Source of the DNA: Streptomyces sp. man185 | Lineage (GTDB): Bacteria > Actinomycetota > Actinomycetes > Streptomycetales > Streptomycetaceae | Direction of reading: 5' to 3' | DNA: 64,000 nt | Assembly: GCA_002551355.1 (NCBI GenBank) | Contig: NTHE01000045.1 | Location: forward strand, 1 to 64,000 | Shown: in pieces, positions 24,748 through 33,988 of the stretch | Layout of the letters: each line of letters opens with the position of its first letter | Position numbering within the stretch: position 1 is the first letter of the stretch | The notes under the pieces: generated by a model | The model's input: only the letters and a program-made list of their open reading frames with translations | Database searches by the model: none | What the model was told of the DNA's origin: nothing | Position numbers and translations under genes: made by a program

Positions 24748-26040
24748 GTGGCAGCGCGCAGGACGGCGGCGGCCGGATCCGGCGGGGACACGGAGTCCTC
24801 GCCGCTCGACGCGTTCGTCCCGCTGGACGAGCTGATGCCGTGGTCCGTACGACCGTTGCGGACCGGCCGCGCCTGGGTGAGCGGCCCCGACCCCGAGGCG
24901 CTCCGGGCCCGCTGGGAACGGCTGGCCGCCGCCGACGCCGCCGAGCAGGAGCGGCTGTTCGCGCCCACCCGGTCCCGTACCCCGCGCACCTCGGTCGCGG
25001 CCCTGCCCGGCCAGTCGACCGGTACGGCCCGCTTCGCGCGGACGCCGGGCCCCTGCCCCGACCCCGTACGGATCCTGCACGGCCCCTACGACGAACAGTG
25101 GCTGCTCCCCGACCACCGGCTGATCGACGCGGCCCGTCCGGAGCTGTGGCGGGTCGCCGACAGGCAGCAGCTCTTCGCCATCGAGCACAGCGCAGCCCCC
25201 GAGGACTCCGGGCCCGCCCTGTCCGTGACGGCCCTGCTGCCCGACGGGCACTCCCCCGCCGGCCGGCCCGGCCGGATCAGGCCGCTCCACCGCAGGCCCG
25301 GGGGCACCGAACCCAACCTCGCGCCGGGGCTGCTGGAGCTGCTGCGCGGGCGGCTCGGCGGCGGGGCCGACCCGGAGGCGTTCACTCCGGAAGCGGTGCT
25401 GGCCTGGGTCCTCGCCGCCGCCCGGTCCTCCGCCACCGGACCCCGGGTCCCGTTGCCGGCCGACGCCGAGGTGTGGTCGTCCGGGGTGGCGCTCGGCCGG
25501 GAGCTGCTGCGGCTCCAGTCGCGCGGGGCCCGGGGCGGGGAGCGGCCCCGGCTTCCGGGCGGGCGCAGGCCCTATGTGCGGGCGGCTCTCCCGGCCCGCC
25601 CCACGGAGGTGTCGTACGACGCCGGGGACGGGGCGCTGGTCGTCGGCGACGGCCGGATCTCACCGGTGCCCGCGGCGGCCTGGGACTTCACGGTGGGCGG
25701 GGTGCGGGTGCTGGAGCTCTGGTTCGGCCGCCGGGCGGCGGCAGCGGCGGGCCGGGGTCCGGACGGCGAGCATCCGGACGGTCTCGACGCGGTCGGCGCG
25801 CGCGGCTGGCCCAGGGAGTGGACCTCGGAGCTGCTCGAACTGATCACCGTACTCGCTCTGCTGGACGGCACGGCGGGGCCCCGGAAGGAGTTGCGGGCCG
25901 CACTGGAGGCGGGGCCGCTGATCGGTCCGGCCGAGCTGCGGGCCGCGGGGGTGCTGCCCGTTCCGCCCTCGGCACGGCGTCCGGCATCGGTGCTCGGGCA
26001 CCAGGAGGAGGGCCCGGAGGGGCAGTTCGCGCTGCTCTAG
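24748..26040 (+). CDS. Type ISP-like C-terminal specificity-domain protein (no methylase or nuclease part)
   Basis: A 430-residue protein that resembles the C-terminal target-recognition region of single-chain type ISP restriction-modification enzymes. The block PVRILHGPYDEQWLLPDHRLIDAARPELWRVAD matches their F/Y-D-x-Q-W...D-x-R-L pattern, and a later EWTSELLELITVLALLDG helix is also shared. No helicase, endonuclease or NPPY-type methylase motif is present. GTG 24748 follows GGGGAGGGACGGCTCG. The 100 bp upstream contain degenerate repeats of GCGGACAGGTCAC type. Its role is unknown: DNA binding by similarity, not restriction. The assignment is from memory of the family. Confidence 0.6.
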   Translation: MAARRTAAAGSGGDTESSPLDAFVPLDELMPWSVRPLRTGRAWVSGPDPEALRARWERLAAADAAEQERLFAPTRSRTPRTSVAALPGQSTGTARFARTPGPCPDPVRILHGPYDEQWLLPDHRLIDAARPELWRVADRQQLFAIEHSAAPEDSGPALSVTALLPDGHSPAGRPGRIRPLHRRPGGTEPNLAPGLLELLRGRLGGGADPEAFTPEAVLAWVLAAARSSATGPRVPLPADAEVWSSGVALGRELLRLQSRGARGGERPRLPGGRRPYVRAALPARPTEVSYDAGDGALVVGDGRISPVPAAAWDFTVGGVRVLELWFGRRAAAAAGRGPDGEHPDGLDAVGARGWPREWTSELLELITVLALLDGTAGPRKELRAALEAGPLIGPAELRAAGVLPVPPSARRPASVLGHQEEGPEGQFALL

Positions 26041-26111
26041 CGACGGTCCCTCAGGGGCCTGCGATGGGCCGGAAGTGGCGAAAGAGCCGGTCAGCAGGTA
26101 TGCACGGGGTC

Positions 26112-27308
26112 ATGAACTCATTGCCACTCCCCCTCGACGGCATCACCGTGGTGGCCGTCGAGCAGGCAGTCGCCGCCCCCTTCGCCACCCGGCAGCTCGC
26201 CGACCTCGGAGCCAGGGTCGTCAAGGTGGAGCGCCCGGACGGCGGCGACTTCGCGCGCGGCTACGACACGGCGGCGCGCGGTCTCGCCTCGCACTTCGTC
26301 TGGTGCAACCGGGGCAAGGAGTCCCTCGCCGTCGATCTGAAGGACCCGCGCGGCCTGGCGGTGGTCCGTGAACTCGTCGCCGGGGCGGATGTGTTCGTAC
26401 AGAATCTGGCGCAGGGGGCGGCGGCCCGGCTCGGACTCGACGCCGCCACGCTCTGCGCCGCGCACCCCCGGCTCGTGGCCGTCGACATCTCCGGGTACGG
26501 GGCTGACGGGCCGTACGCGCACAAGCGGGCCTACGACATGCTCGTGCAGTGCGAGGCCGGGCTCGTCTCGGTGACGGGTACGGCGGAGCAGCCGGTGAAG
26601 GCGGGCGTTCCGGCGGCGGACATCGCGGCGGCGATGTACGCGTTCTCCGGGGTGCTCGCGGCGCTGCTGCGGCGGGCGACCACCGGGCGGGGCGGCCCGG
26701 TGGAGGTCTCGATGCTCGACGCGCTGGCCGAGTGGATGGGCCACCCGCTGCACCAGGGGATGCACGGGGCCACGCCCCCGCCGCGTACCGGTCTCGCGCA
26801 CTCGGTGATCGCCCCGTACGACGCCTTCGCGACGGCCGACGGCGAGCAGGTGCTGCTCTCCGTGCAGAACGACCGGGAGTGGCGGCGGCTGGCGGAGCAG
26901 GTGCTGGGGCGGCCCGAGTTGGCCGAGGACCCGGACTTCGCGACGAACGCGGCGCGCACCGCGAACCGGGAGCGGACCGACGAGGCGGTGGGCCGGGCGC
27001 TGGCGGGTCTGACGGGCCGAGACGCGCTGGCCGGACTTGAGGCGGCGGGCATCGCCTGTGCCCGGCTGAACACGGTGGCGGATGTGGCGGCGCATCCGCA
27101 GCTGGCGGCACGGGACCGATGGCGGGAAGTGGAGTCACCGGTGGGGCCGCTGCGGGCGTTGTTGCCGCCGATCACCCTGCCGGGGAGCGAGGAGGCACGG
27201 ATGGGAGCCGTACCGGCGCTGGGTGAGCACACCGATGCGCTGCTGCGAGCCCTGGGGATGACGGACGAGCAGACATCGGTGCTGCGCCGGGACGGAGTGA
27301 TCGCCTGA
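26112..27308 (+). CDS. CaiB/BaiF (family III) CoA transferase
   Basis: A 398-residue family III CoA transferase. Motifs are LDGITVVAVEQAVAAPFATRQLADLGARVVKVE, NRGKESLAVDLKDPRG, ADVFVQNLAQGAAARLGLD and the catalytic Asp in VEVSMLDALAEW. The C-terminal block ARDRWREVESPVGP..LPPITLPG is standard. These enzymes move CoA between carboxylic acids. ATG 26112 or ATG 26100 are both possible. Isolated between the ISP-like gene and a small basic-protein gene, so the substrate cannot be inferred. Confidence 0.92.
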   Translation: MNSLPLPLDGITVVAVEQAVAAPFATRQLADLGARVVKVERPDGGDFARGYDTAARGLASHFVWCNRGKESLAVDLKDPRGLAVVRELVAGADVFVQNLAQGAAARLGLDAATLCAAHPRLVAVDISGYGADGPYAHKRAYDMLVQCEAGLVSVTGTAEQPVKAGVPAADIAAAMYAFSGVLAALLRRATTGRGGPVEVSMLDALAEWMGHPLHQGMHGATPPPRTGLAHSVIAPYDAFATADGEQVLLSVQNDREWRRLAEQVLGRPELAEDPDFATNAARTANRERTDEAVGRALAGLTGRDALAGLEAAGIACARLNTVADVAAHPQLAARDRWREVESPVGPLRALLPPITLPGSEEARMGAVPALGEHTDALLRALGMTDEQTSVLRRDGVIA

Positions 27309-27352
27309 GCCGTCCCGAGCGGCGGGCAGGTCCTGGCGGGCGATGCGTTACG

Positions 27353-27616
27353 TCAGCGGCGGCTGCCGAAGAGCGAGCGCCGCAGTCGCCGCAGCGGCGC
27401 GAAGAGCGACACGCGTGCGCTCCTGCTCCGGCGGGTGTGCGCGGCGTCACGCGAGGTCAGCTCCCGCATCAGCAGCGTCGCTTCCGCTGACTCGCGCTGC
27501 GGGACGACGGGGCCGCCGAGCACCGCGAGATGGCGGTCGAGGCGCGTACTGGTCGCGCCGCTCCCGCATGTGATGGCAGGCACTCGCGGCCTGCTTCGCA
27601 CCGTTATCTGTTCCAT
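27353..27616 (-). CDS. Small basic conserved hypothetical protein
   Basis: An 87-residue, Arg-rich protein (MEQITVRSRPRVPAITCGSG at the start; SLFAPLRRLRRSLFGSRR at the end). The basic C-terminus looks like an amphipathic membrane- or nucleic-acid-binding tail. I believe similar short proteins occur in other streptomycetes but know no function. ATG 27616 is chosen over a longer extension to 27850, which would run through an AT-richer intergenic segment. It lies alone; 27617-27895 beyond it holds only its promoter region. Confidence 0.6.
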   Translation of the reverse strand: MEQITVRSRPRVPAITCGSGATSTRLDRHLAVLGGPVVPQRESAEATLLMRELTSRDAAHTRRSRSARVSLFAPLRRLRRSLFGSRR

Positions 27617-27895
27617 GTCACTCCCCACCCGTACGAGGGCACCCGGTCCGGGCAGGTTAACCCTATCGTCCCGCGGCGACACCCGTGTATCCCGGCCACA
27701 CGATTGCGCACACATATACGGAGGTTGACGGACCGTTATCGAATGCGCGCGATTCCAGGGCGACTTGGGACAGTTCAGTAGTTTTGCCCCTTGAGTCGCC
27801 CGCCGTTCGGCCCCGAAACGGGAGGCCTCGACCGGTGAGGACTCCCGCACGGGGGCATCGGACGGTGGAACGCGCCTGACGGTGGAACGCGCTTG

Positions 27896-28699
27896 TCAGA
27901 GAGCGGACTTGAAGACCGGGAGATAGCCCCCCGACTGCCCGGCGGCGGTGGGGTGGTAGGACTCGCCGATGTTGAGCCAGTTCACACTGTGGAGCCAGGC
28001 GCTGCCCGAGCAGATCTCGTGCCCGGTGAAGGTCGTCCTGACGTCGCCGAAGGTGAAGCCGTGGTCCGCCGCCCGCTTGGCGGTGGCCGTGTTGAGATGG
28101 TCGGACGCCCCGTTGATGGCGGAGCGTTCCTTCTCGCTCAGTCCGGCGATGCAGCTGCCGCCGAGTTGGTAGAAGCGGGGGTAGCCGAGGACGACGACCT
28201 GCGCGGAGGGGGCCTTGGAGCGGATGGCCGTGTACACCGAGTCGAGCCGGCCGGGGAGGGTGGAATCGACGTAGGCGCGGGCGGTGGCGATCCGGTTGAG
28301 GCAGGTGGCCTCGGACTGCAGGACACAGGTCGTCATGACGTCGGCGAAGCCCGCGTCGTTGCCGCCGATGGAGATCGAGACGAGGTCGGTCGAGGCGTTC
28401 AGCTTGCCGAGCTGGCCGCCCGTGACGTCTGCGGTCCTGGCCCCGGAGCAGGCGGCGAAGTCGAAGGACGAGGGCGAGTTGGCGGCGGCCCAGAGGGCGG
28501 GGTAGGCGCGGCTGCTGCGTTTGCAGCTGGAGCCGTCGTAGCTGCCGGCTCCTACACCGGAGGAGTACGAGTCGCCGAGGGCGACATAGTCGACGGCCGC
28601 CGCGGACGAGTCGGCGTTCGCGACCCCCGCACCGGTAAGGGCGAGGGCCGCGCCGAGCAGGAGAGAGGACGAGAACGCCACGAGTCTGGACATTTTCAT
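27896..28699 (-). CDS. Secreted SGNH/GDSL esterase-lipase
   Basis: A 267-residue secreted hydrolase. A signal peptide covers about residues 1-29 (MKMSRLVAFSSSLLLGAALA, cleavage after VANA). Block I is GDSYSSG with nucleophile S44; block III is SIGGNDAGF; the catalytic histidine is in ESYHPTAAG. It resembles the Streptomyces SGNH lipase/esterase family (S. rimosus lipase, S. scabies esterase). Cysteines are paired as in these disulfide-rich enzymes. GGAGGTTCC precedes the ATG. Confidence 0.93.
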   Translation of the reverse strand: MKMSRLVAFSSSLLLGAALALTGAGVANADSSAAAVDYVALGDSYSSGVGAGSYDGSSCKRSSRAYPALWAAANSPSSFDFAACSGARTADVTGGQLGKLNASTDLVSISIGGNDAGFADVMTTCVLQSEATCLNRIATARAYVDSTLPGRLDSVYTAIRSKAPSAQVVVLGYPRFYQLGGSCIAGLSEKERSAINGASDHLNTATAKRAADHGFTFGDVRTTFTGHEICSGSAWLHSVNWLNIGESYHPTAAGQSGGYLPVFKSAL

Positions 28700-28922
28700 G
28701 GAACCTCCTTGAGCAGGGGGTATCTGCCTACTCCGTAGTAGCAGCGCCCTCGCCCGACCGGAAGTGTCCATGCCAAAATTAAGTGTGGAGTGCTTCCGTC
28801 CGCCCCCGGCGGTTCAACGGGCGCTCCCCGAAGCCCCGCTGTCGCCCCGTCGGTTGTCGTGGCTCGCCCGCCCCGCACGAGCCCGCGAAACCCGGGTGCA
28901 CGGGGTGCCCCGGTGCCGGATC

Positions 28923-30026
<1,104 letters not shown>

Positions 30027-30068
30027 TCCCTGGCCTTGACGGGTGAGGCGTCAGCCCCCGTAGAGGCA

Positions 30069-30443
30069 TCAGCCCCCGTAGGCGGCCCGCACCGCGTCCT
30101 TGGCCAGCGCCAGGGCCTGCTGCCGGGTGAGCCCGAGCCGCTCGGCGGTCTCGGCGTACTGCTGTGCGGCGGTCGCGGCCCGCTGTTCGGCCGCTCCCCC
30201 GGCGGCCGCGACGAAGGTTCCGTTGCGCCCCCGGGTCTCGATCACCCCGTCCGCCTCCAGGGCCCGGTAGGCCTTGGCCACGGTGTTGGCGGCGAGGCCC
30301 AGCTCCTCGGCGAAGCCGCGTACGGTCGGGAGCCGGTGGCCGACGGGCAGCGCGCCGGAGCGGGCCAGTTCGGAGAGCTGGGTGCGCAGTTGCTCGTACG
30401 GGGCGATGCCGGAGTCCGGGTCGAGGACGATCTTCTCAGTCAC
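30069..30443 (-). CDS. YtrA-type GntR regulator
   Basis: A 124-residue short GntR protein: a winged helix (IAPYEQLRTQLSELARSGALPVGHRLPTVRGFAEELGLAANTVAKAYRALEADGVIETRGRNGTFV) plus about 50 helical residues, with no ligand domain, as in the YtrA subfamily that usually controls ABC transporters. GTG 30443 is the start. It is divergent from the GNAT gene across 70 bp. The bases around its stop (TCAGCCCCCGTAG) are duplicated just downstream at 30051-30063. Confidence 0.85.
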   Translation of the reverse strand: MTEKIVLDPDSGIAPYEQLRTQLSELARSGALPVGHRLPTVRGFAEELGLAANTVAKAYRALEADGVIETRGRNGTFVAAAGGAAEQRAATAAQQYAETAERLGLTRQQALALAKDAVRAAYGG

Positions 30444-30513
30444 GGGCCGATTGTCCCCCACCGGCGGAAAAAGGGGAGGCGTTCGGCGGGCGGCTGCGCA
30501 TACGGTCCACCGC

Positions 30514-31431
30514 ATGACTGTGATCGTGCGTGACTTCCGCCCGTCCGACGCGGAGGCGTGGACCCGTGTCCGCCGGGCCTCGGTCCCCTGGATGGTGGCC
30601 ACCCCCGAACAGGTCGTCCACGACTTGGCCCACGCCCATCCGGACAAGCACTACCGGCTGCTGGTCGCCGAGGAGGACGGCGAGATCATCGCCACGGCAC
30701 AGGCCGGCATCGCCCACGAGAGTCCGGAGCCGGGGCAGGGGTACTTCACCCCGCAGACGCTTCCCGGCCGCACCAACCGCGGCGCGGGCTCACTGCTGCT
30801 GCGCACGGCGGAGGAGCACCTGGCCGAGGTCGGGGCAACGGTCCTGTACGCGTGGGTCCTGGACAACCCGGAGAGCCTGGAGTTCGCCCGTAAGCGGGGC
30901 TACGAGCCCAAGCGCTCGGCCCACTTCCAGCGGCTGGACCTGGCGGGCGGTCCCCTGCCGCCGCGTCAGGAGCTCCCGGCGGGTGTCGAGCTGCGGATCG
31001 GGACGGACTTCGCCGACGATCCCCGGCCCCTGTTCGAGGCGGACGCCGCGGTGACGGCGGACGAGCCGGGTGACATCACCTCCGAGCTGGACGACTACGA
31101 GAACTGGCTGACGAACGTCTGGCGGCACCCGGCCTTCGACCAGGGGCTGACGTCGGTGGCGCTGGTGGACGGGAAGGTGGCGGCGTTCAGCGCGGCCACC
31201 ACCGACGGCGTGCGGACGTATCTGAGCAGCATGACCGGCACCCTGCGGGAGTTCCGGGGGCGGGGTCTGGCGAAGCTGGCGAAGAACGACTCGCTGCACC
31301 GGGCGCGGGCCGCCGGCTACACGGACGCCTACACCTCCAACGACACCGGCAACGGGCCGATGCTGGCGGTCAACCAGTGGTTCGGCTACACCGTCTGCGC
31401 GACAGAGATCCGCCATGTCCGTTCCCTCTGA
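30514..31431 (+). CDS. Tandem GNAT-family N-acetyltransferase
   Basis: A 305-residue protein with two GNAT folds. The first (1-145) has HYRLLVAEEDGEIIATAQAG and RGAGSLLLRTAEEHL; the second (160-305) has SVALVDGKVAAFSAATT and the acetyl-CoA loop REFRGRGLAKLAKNDSLHRA followed by NDTGNGPMLAVNQWFGY. The second is the better conserved catalytic unit. Such pairs are common in actinobacteria, including mycothiol-synthase-like proteins, but this one is not MshD. Its stop overlaps the DUF402 gene by 17 bp. Confidence 0.9.
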   Translation: MTVIVRDFRPSDAEAWTRVRRASVPWMVATPEQVVHDLAHAHPDKHYRLLVAEEDGEIIATAQAGIAHESPEPGQGYFTPQTLPGRTNRGAGSLLLRTAEEHLAEVGATVLYAWVLDNPESLEFARKRGYEPKRSAHFQRLDLAGGPLPPRQELPAGVELRIGTDFADDPRPLFEADAAVTADEPGDITSELDDYENWLTNVWRHPAFDQGLTSVALVDGKVAAFSAATTDGVRTYLSSMTGTLREFRGRGLAKLAKNDSLHRARAAGYTDAYTSNDTGNGPMLAVNQWFGYTVCATEIRHVRSL

Positions 31432-31924
31432 GCCCCGGGCGGGCCGTCCGCGGGAACTGGTCGTCGCGCTGACCAAGGCGGGCCGCACCAAGATCAGATA
31501 TCCGGCGGAGCTGGTCCGGGACGACGGGGTCCGCGTCACCGTCCGCGCGCCGTGGGCCGCGCCCGGGGTGCGGGACTTCGGCTTCGTCCGGTTCGAGCCG
31601 GGCGATGTCTTCACCGAGCACTACTGGCGGGACCGGTGGTTCGCGGTGAAGGAGGTCCGCACCGGTGAAGGGGTGCTCAAGGGCTGGTACTGCGACATCA
31701 CCCGGCCCGCCGTGCTCGCGGACGGAGTGCTGGCGGTCGAGGACCTGGACCTGGACCTGTGGGTCTCGGCCGACGGCTCCACGGTCCTGCGGCTGGACGA
31801 GGACGAGTTCGCGGCGAGCGGCCTGGCCGAGCGTGATCCGGCGGCGGCCGGGGCGGCGGCCTCGGCCCTGGACGAGTTGGAGGACCTGGCCCGGACCGAG
31901 GGCCTGGCCGGTCTTCTCGGCTGA
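31415..31924 (+). CDS. DUF402-domain protein
   Basis: A 169-residue protein with the DUF402 beta-barrel: FTEHYWRDRWFAVKEVRTGEGVLKGWYCDITRPA and LDLDLWVSADGSTVLRLDEDEF. Characterised DUF402 proteins are nucleotide phosphatases or Mg2+-binding RNA-linked proteins. The W-Y-C-D and D-L-D-x-W residues that would bind metal are present. It overlaps the preceding GNAT gene by 17 bp, so the two are translated together. Confidence 0.85.
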   Translation: MSVPSEPRAGRPRELVVALTKAGRTKIRYPAELVRDDGVRVTVRAPWAAPGVRDFGFVRFEPGDVFTEHYWRDRWFAVKEVRTGEGVLKGWYCDITRPAVLADGVLAVEDLDLDLWVSADGSTVLRLDEDEFAASGLAERDPAAAGAAASALDELEDLARTEGLAGLLG

Positions 31925-32041
31925 CCGGTCCGGTTCGTCTCGGGCCCCTCGCCGTGCTGACGGCGCCGGAGCGGCAGGGCGGCCCGGTCCGCGGCAGCCG
32001 ATGGCCAACGCTCCCCCGCGTGGCGGTTCGTGGAGAGGCTG

Positions 32042-32425
32042 TCAGTCCTGCGGCCGCGCGGCTGGCCCGTCAGGGCGGGCCAGCCGGGAGAGAAGCTTGG
32101 CATACACCATGGTCACCGCCGCGATGACGGTCGTTGTGACCGCCAGCGCGAGGATGCCCAGCAGCGCGGGCCACTGCCGCAACTCGCTGCTGCAGAGGTT
32201 GTTCTCGGGCGACGGGTCGACCAGCGGGCCCCGGCATGCCGTTCTGGTCCCGAACTCGGGGTCGTAGTCGGCGAGCATCAGGAACGCGAACCATCCCCAG
32301 ACCATCAGGGCCAGGAACGTCCACGCGATCGACCAGGCGTCGATCCGGCGGGCGTCCCGCCGGGCCTGTTCCGGTGCGGCATGTGGTGGGGCGGGCGGCG
32401 GCGGCCCGGTCTCGTCGGCTGTCAT
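32042..32425 (-). CDS. Two-helix membrane protein
   Basis: A 127-residue protein with a Pro-rich N-terminus, helix 1 AWSIAWTFLALMVWGWFAFLML, an extracytoplasmic loop containing two cysteines (TACRGP, NNLCSSE), and helix 2 LLGILALAVTTTVIAAVTMVYAKLL. No family recognised. Its ATG overlaps the stop of the methyltransferase-NUDIX-VOC gene (ATGA), making it the last cistron of the tct operon. Confidence 0.72.
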   Translation of the reverse strand: MTADETGPPPPAPPHAAPEQARRDARRIDAWSIAWTFLALMVWGWFAFLMLADYDPEFGTRTACRGPLVDPSPENNLCSSELRQWPALLGILALAVTTTVIAAVTMVYAKLLSRLARPDGPAARPQD

Positions 32426-33975
32426 GTCTCCCCCTTGACCTCGGTGAACGCAGGCCAGTCCAGCACGGACAGCGCATCGGAAGCCCGGCGGGCCCCGGAG
32501 TCGACGACCAGCTCCACCTCATACCCCGCCGGGTCCTCCAGATAGGCGGCGTGGTGGCCGTCGCCGCCCGCGTACGGATGGCGGTCGGGGAACAGCAGCC
32601 GCCAGCCGTACGCCGGGGCCTCGGCCGTCAGAGCGTCGAGGGCGGCCCGGTCAGCGATGTGGAACGCCAGGTGGTTGAGCCCGGGGCGGCGGCGGTCGTG
32701 GCCGCCCGCGACCAGGTCCGGCGACTGCTCCAGCACGATGTACGCGTCGCCGCGCCGCCAGCTGCGGCCGTGCGCCCAGTGCTGGTACGGGACATGGCCG
32801 AGGCGACCCAGCAGCCAGCCCCAACCGCGCTCCGCCTCGGCGAGGTTCGGCACCCACAGCTCGATGTGGTGCACCCGGCCGGTGGTTTCGCCGGCGGCGG
32901 GCAGCGTGACGGCCCGGCGGGCGCCGCCGGGAACGTAGGCGATCGGCTCCCCGTCCCGGTGCCAGTGGATCATGAAGTGCTCGCCCGCCCGGTAACCGTC
33001 CAGGCCCGCACGGCAGTACGCGACCATGTCGTCCGGCGGCGCGGCCAGCGGGAACCAGTCCAGCTCGGAGCACTTCTCCGGCTCCGCATTGCGCGGCGGG
33101 CGCCCGGGGTCGTACTCCGCGACGAAGAACCAGCCCATGCGCGCCCCGCCGCCGGGGCCCCGGTGCTGCATCACGAGGGCCACCCGCAGCTCGTCGGGGT
33201 CCAGATCGAGGCCGATCTCCTCGGCGGCCTCCCGGATCATCGCCTCGCGGACGTCCTCGCCGTCCTCCGCGTGGCCGGAGGGCATGTGGAGCAGCCCGTC
33301 CGCATAGCCGGTGCCTGAGCGGCGGGCCAGCAGGACGTCCGGGCCGCGCCGCAGGATCAGATGGACGTCGACGACCTCGGTGTGCCGGTGCGGCGGCATC
33401 GCGCGGGCGATGAGCGCATAGCGCTCGTCGTCGACCTGTCTGCCCCACAGCCGGCTGTCGGGGGCCAGGTCCTCGTGGTGGATGCGCTCGGTGTGCGCGG
33501 AGAGCAGGGCGGTGAGCTCGGTGGCGGACAGGCCGGTGCCGCCCCACACCCCTTCGACGAGAACGATCCGCCCGCCCGGCTTCAGCAGGCCGAACCAGTG
33601 CTCCAGGGCCGCCGCCGGGTCGGACAGCAGCCAGACGACGTGCCGTGCCACGACCACGTCGAACGCCCGCTCCCCGACCGGGGGCCGGGCGGCGTCCCCG
33701 ACAAGGACCTCCGCACCGGCCCCGGCGAGCTTGGCACGGGCCAGATCGGCCATGCGGGGCGAGCGGTCGACAGCCGTGACGCGGTGGCCCTGGCCCGCGG
33801 CGAGCAGGGAGAGGCTGCCGGTGCCGCACCCGAGGTCCAGCACGTCGCCGCGGGTGGCGGGCAGCCAGCTCTCCAGCCGCCCGGCCCAGGCGTCGCGCAC
33901 CGCGGGGTCGAGGAGCCCGTGGTCGGGCTCCTCGTCGAAGGATCCTGCCGCCGCGTCCCAGTCGATCGTGGTCAT
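32422..33975 (-). CDS. Three-domain fusion: SAM methyltransferase, NUDIX hydrolase, VOC/glyoxalase
   Basis: A 517-residue protein joining three enzymes in one chain. Residues 1-200 are a class I methyltransferase (VLDLGCGTGSLSLLA, TAVDRS, VVVARHVVWLL, LKPGGRIVLVEG). Residues about 205-345 are NUDIX, with the box GHAEDGEDVREAMIREAAEEIGLD intact (G..5..E..7..REAAEEIG). Residues 370-510 are VOC (HHIELWVPNLAEAERGWGWLL, LNHLAFHIAD, YLEDPAGYEVELVV). No stop or frameshift separates the parts. It follows tctA by 13 bp, so it is probably cotranscribed with the transporter. The joint function is unknown; sanitising or repairing a modified nucleotide-like compound is one guess. Confidence 0.9.
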   Translation of the reverse strand: MTTIDWDAAAGSFDEEPDHGLLDPAVRDAWAGRLESWLPATRGDVLDLGCGTGSLSLLAAGQGHRVTAVDRSPRMADLARAKLAGAGAEVLVGDAARPPVGERAFDVVVARHVVWLLSDPAAALEHWFGLLKPGGRIVLVEGVWGGTGLSATELTALLSAHTERIHHEDLAPDSRLWGRQVDDERYALIARAMPPHRHTEVVDVHLILRRGPDVLLARRSGTGYADGLLHMPSGHAEDGEDVREAMIREAAEEIGLDLDPDELRVALVMQHRGPGGGARMGWFFVAEYDPGRPPRNAEPEKCSELDWFPLAAPPDDMVAYCRAGLDGYRAGEHFMIHWHRDGEPIAYVPGGARRAVTLPAAGETTGRVHHIELWVPNLAEAERGWGWLLGRLGHVPYQHWAHGRSWRRGDAYIVLEQSPDLVAGGHDRRRPGLNHLAFHIADRAALDALTAEAPAYGWRLLFPDRHPYAGGDGHHAAYLEDPAGYEVELVVDSGARRASDALSVLDWPAFTEVKGET

Positions 33976-33988
33976 GGTGCCGATGCTC

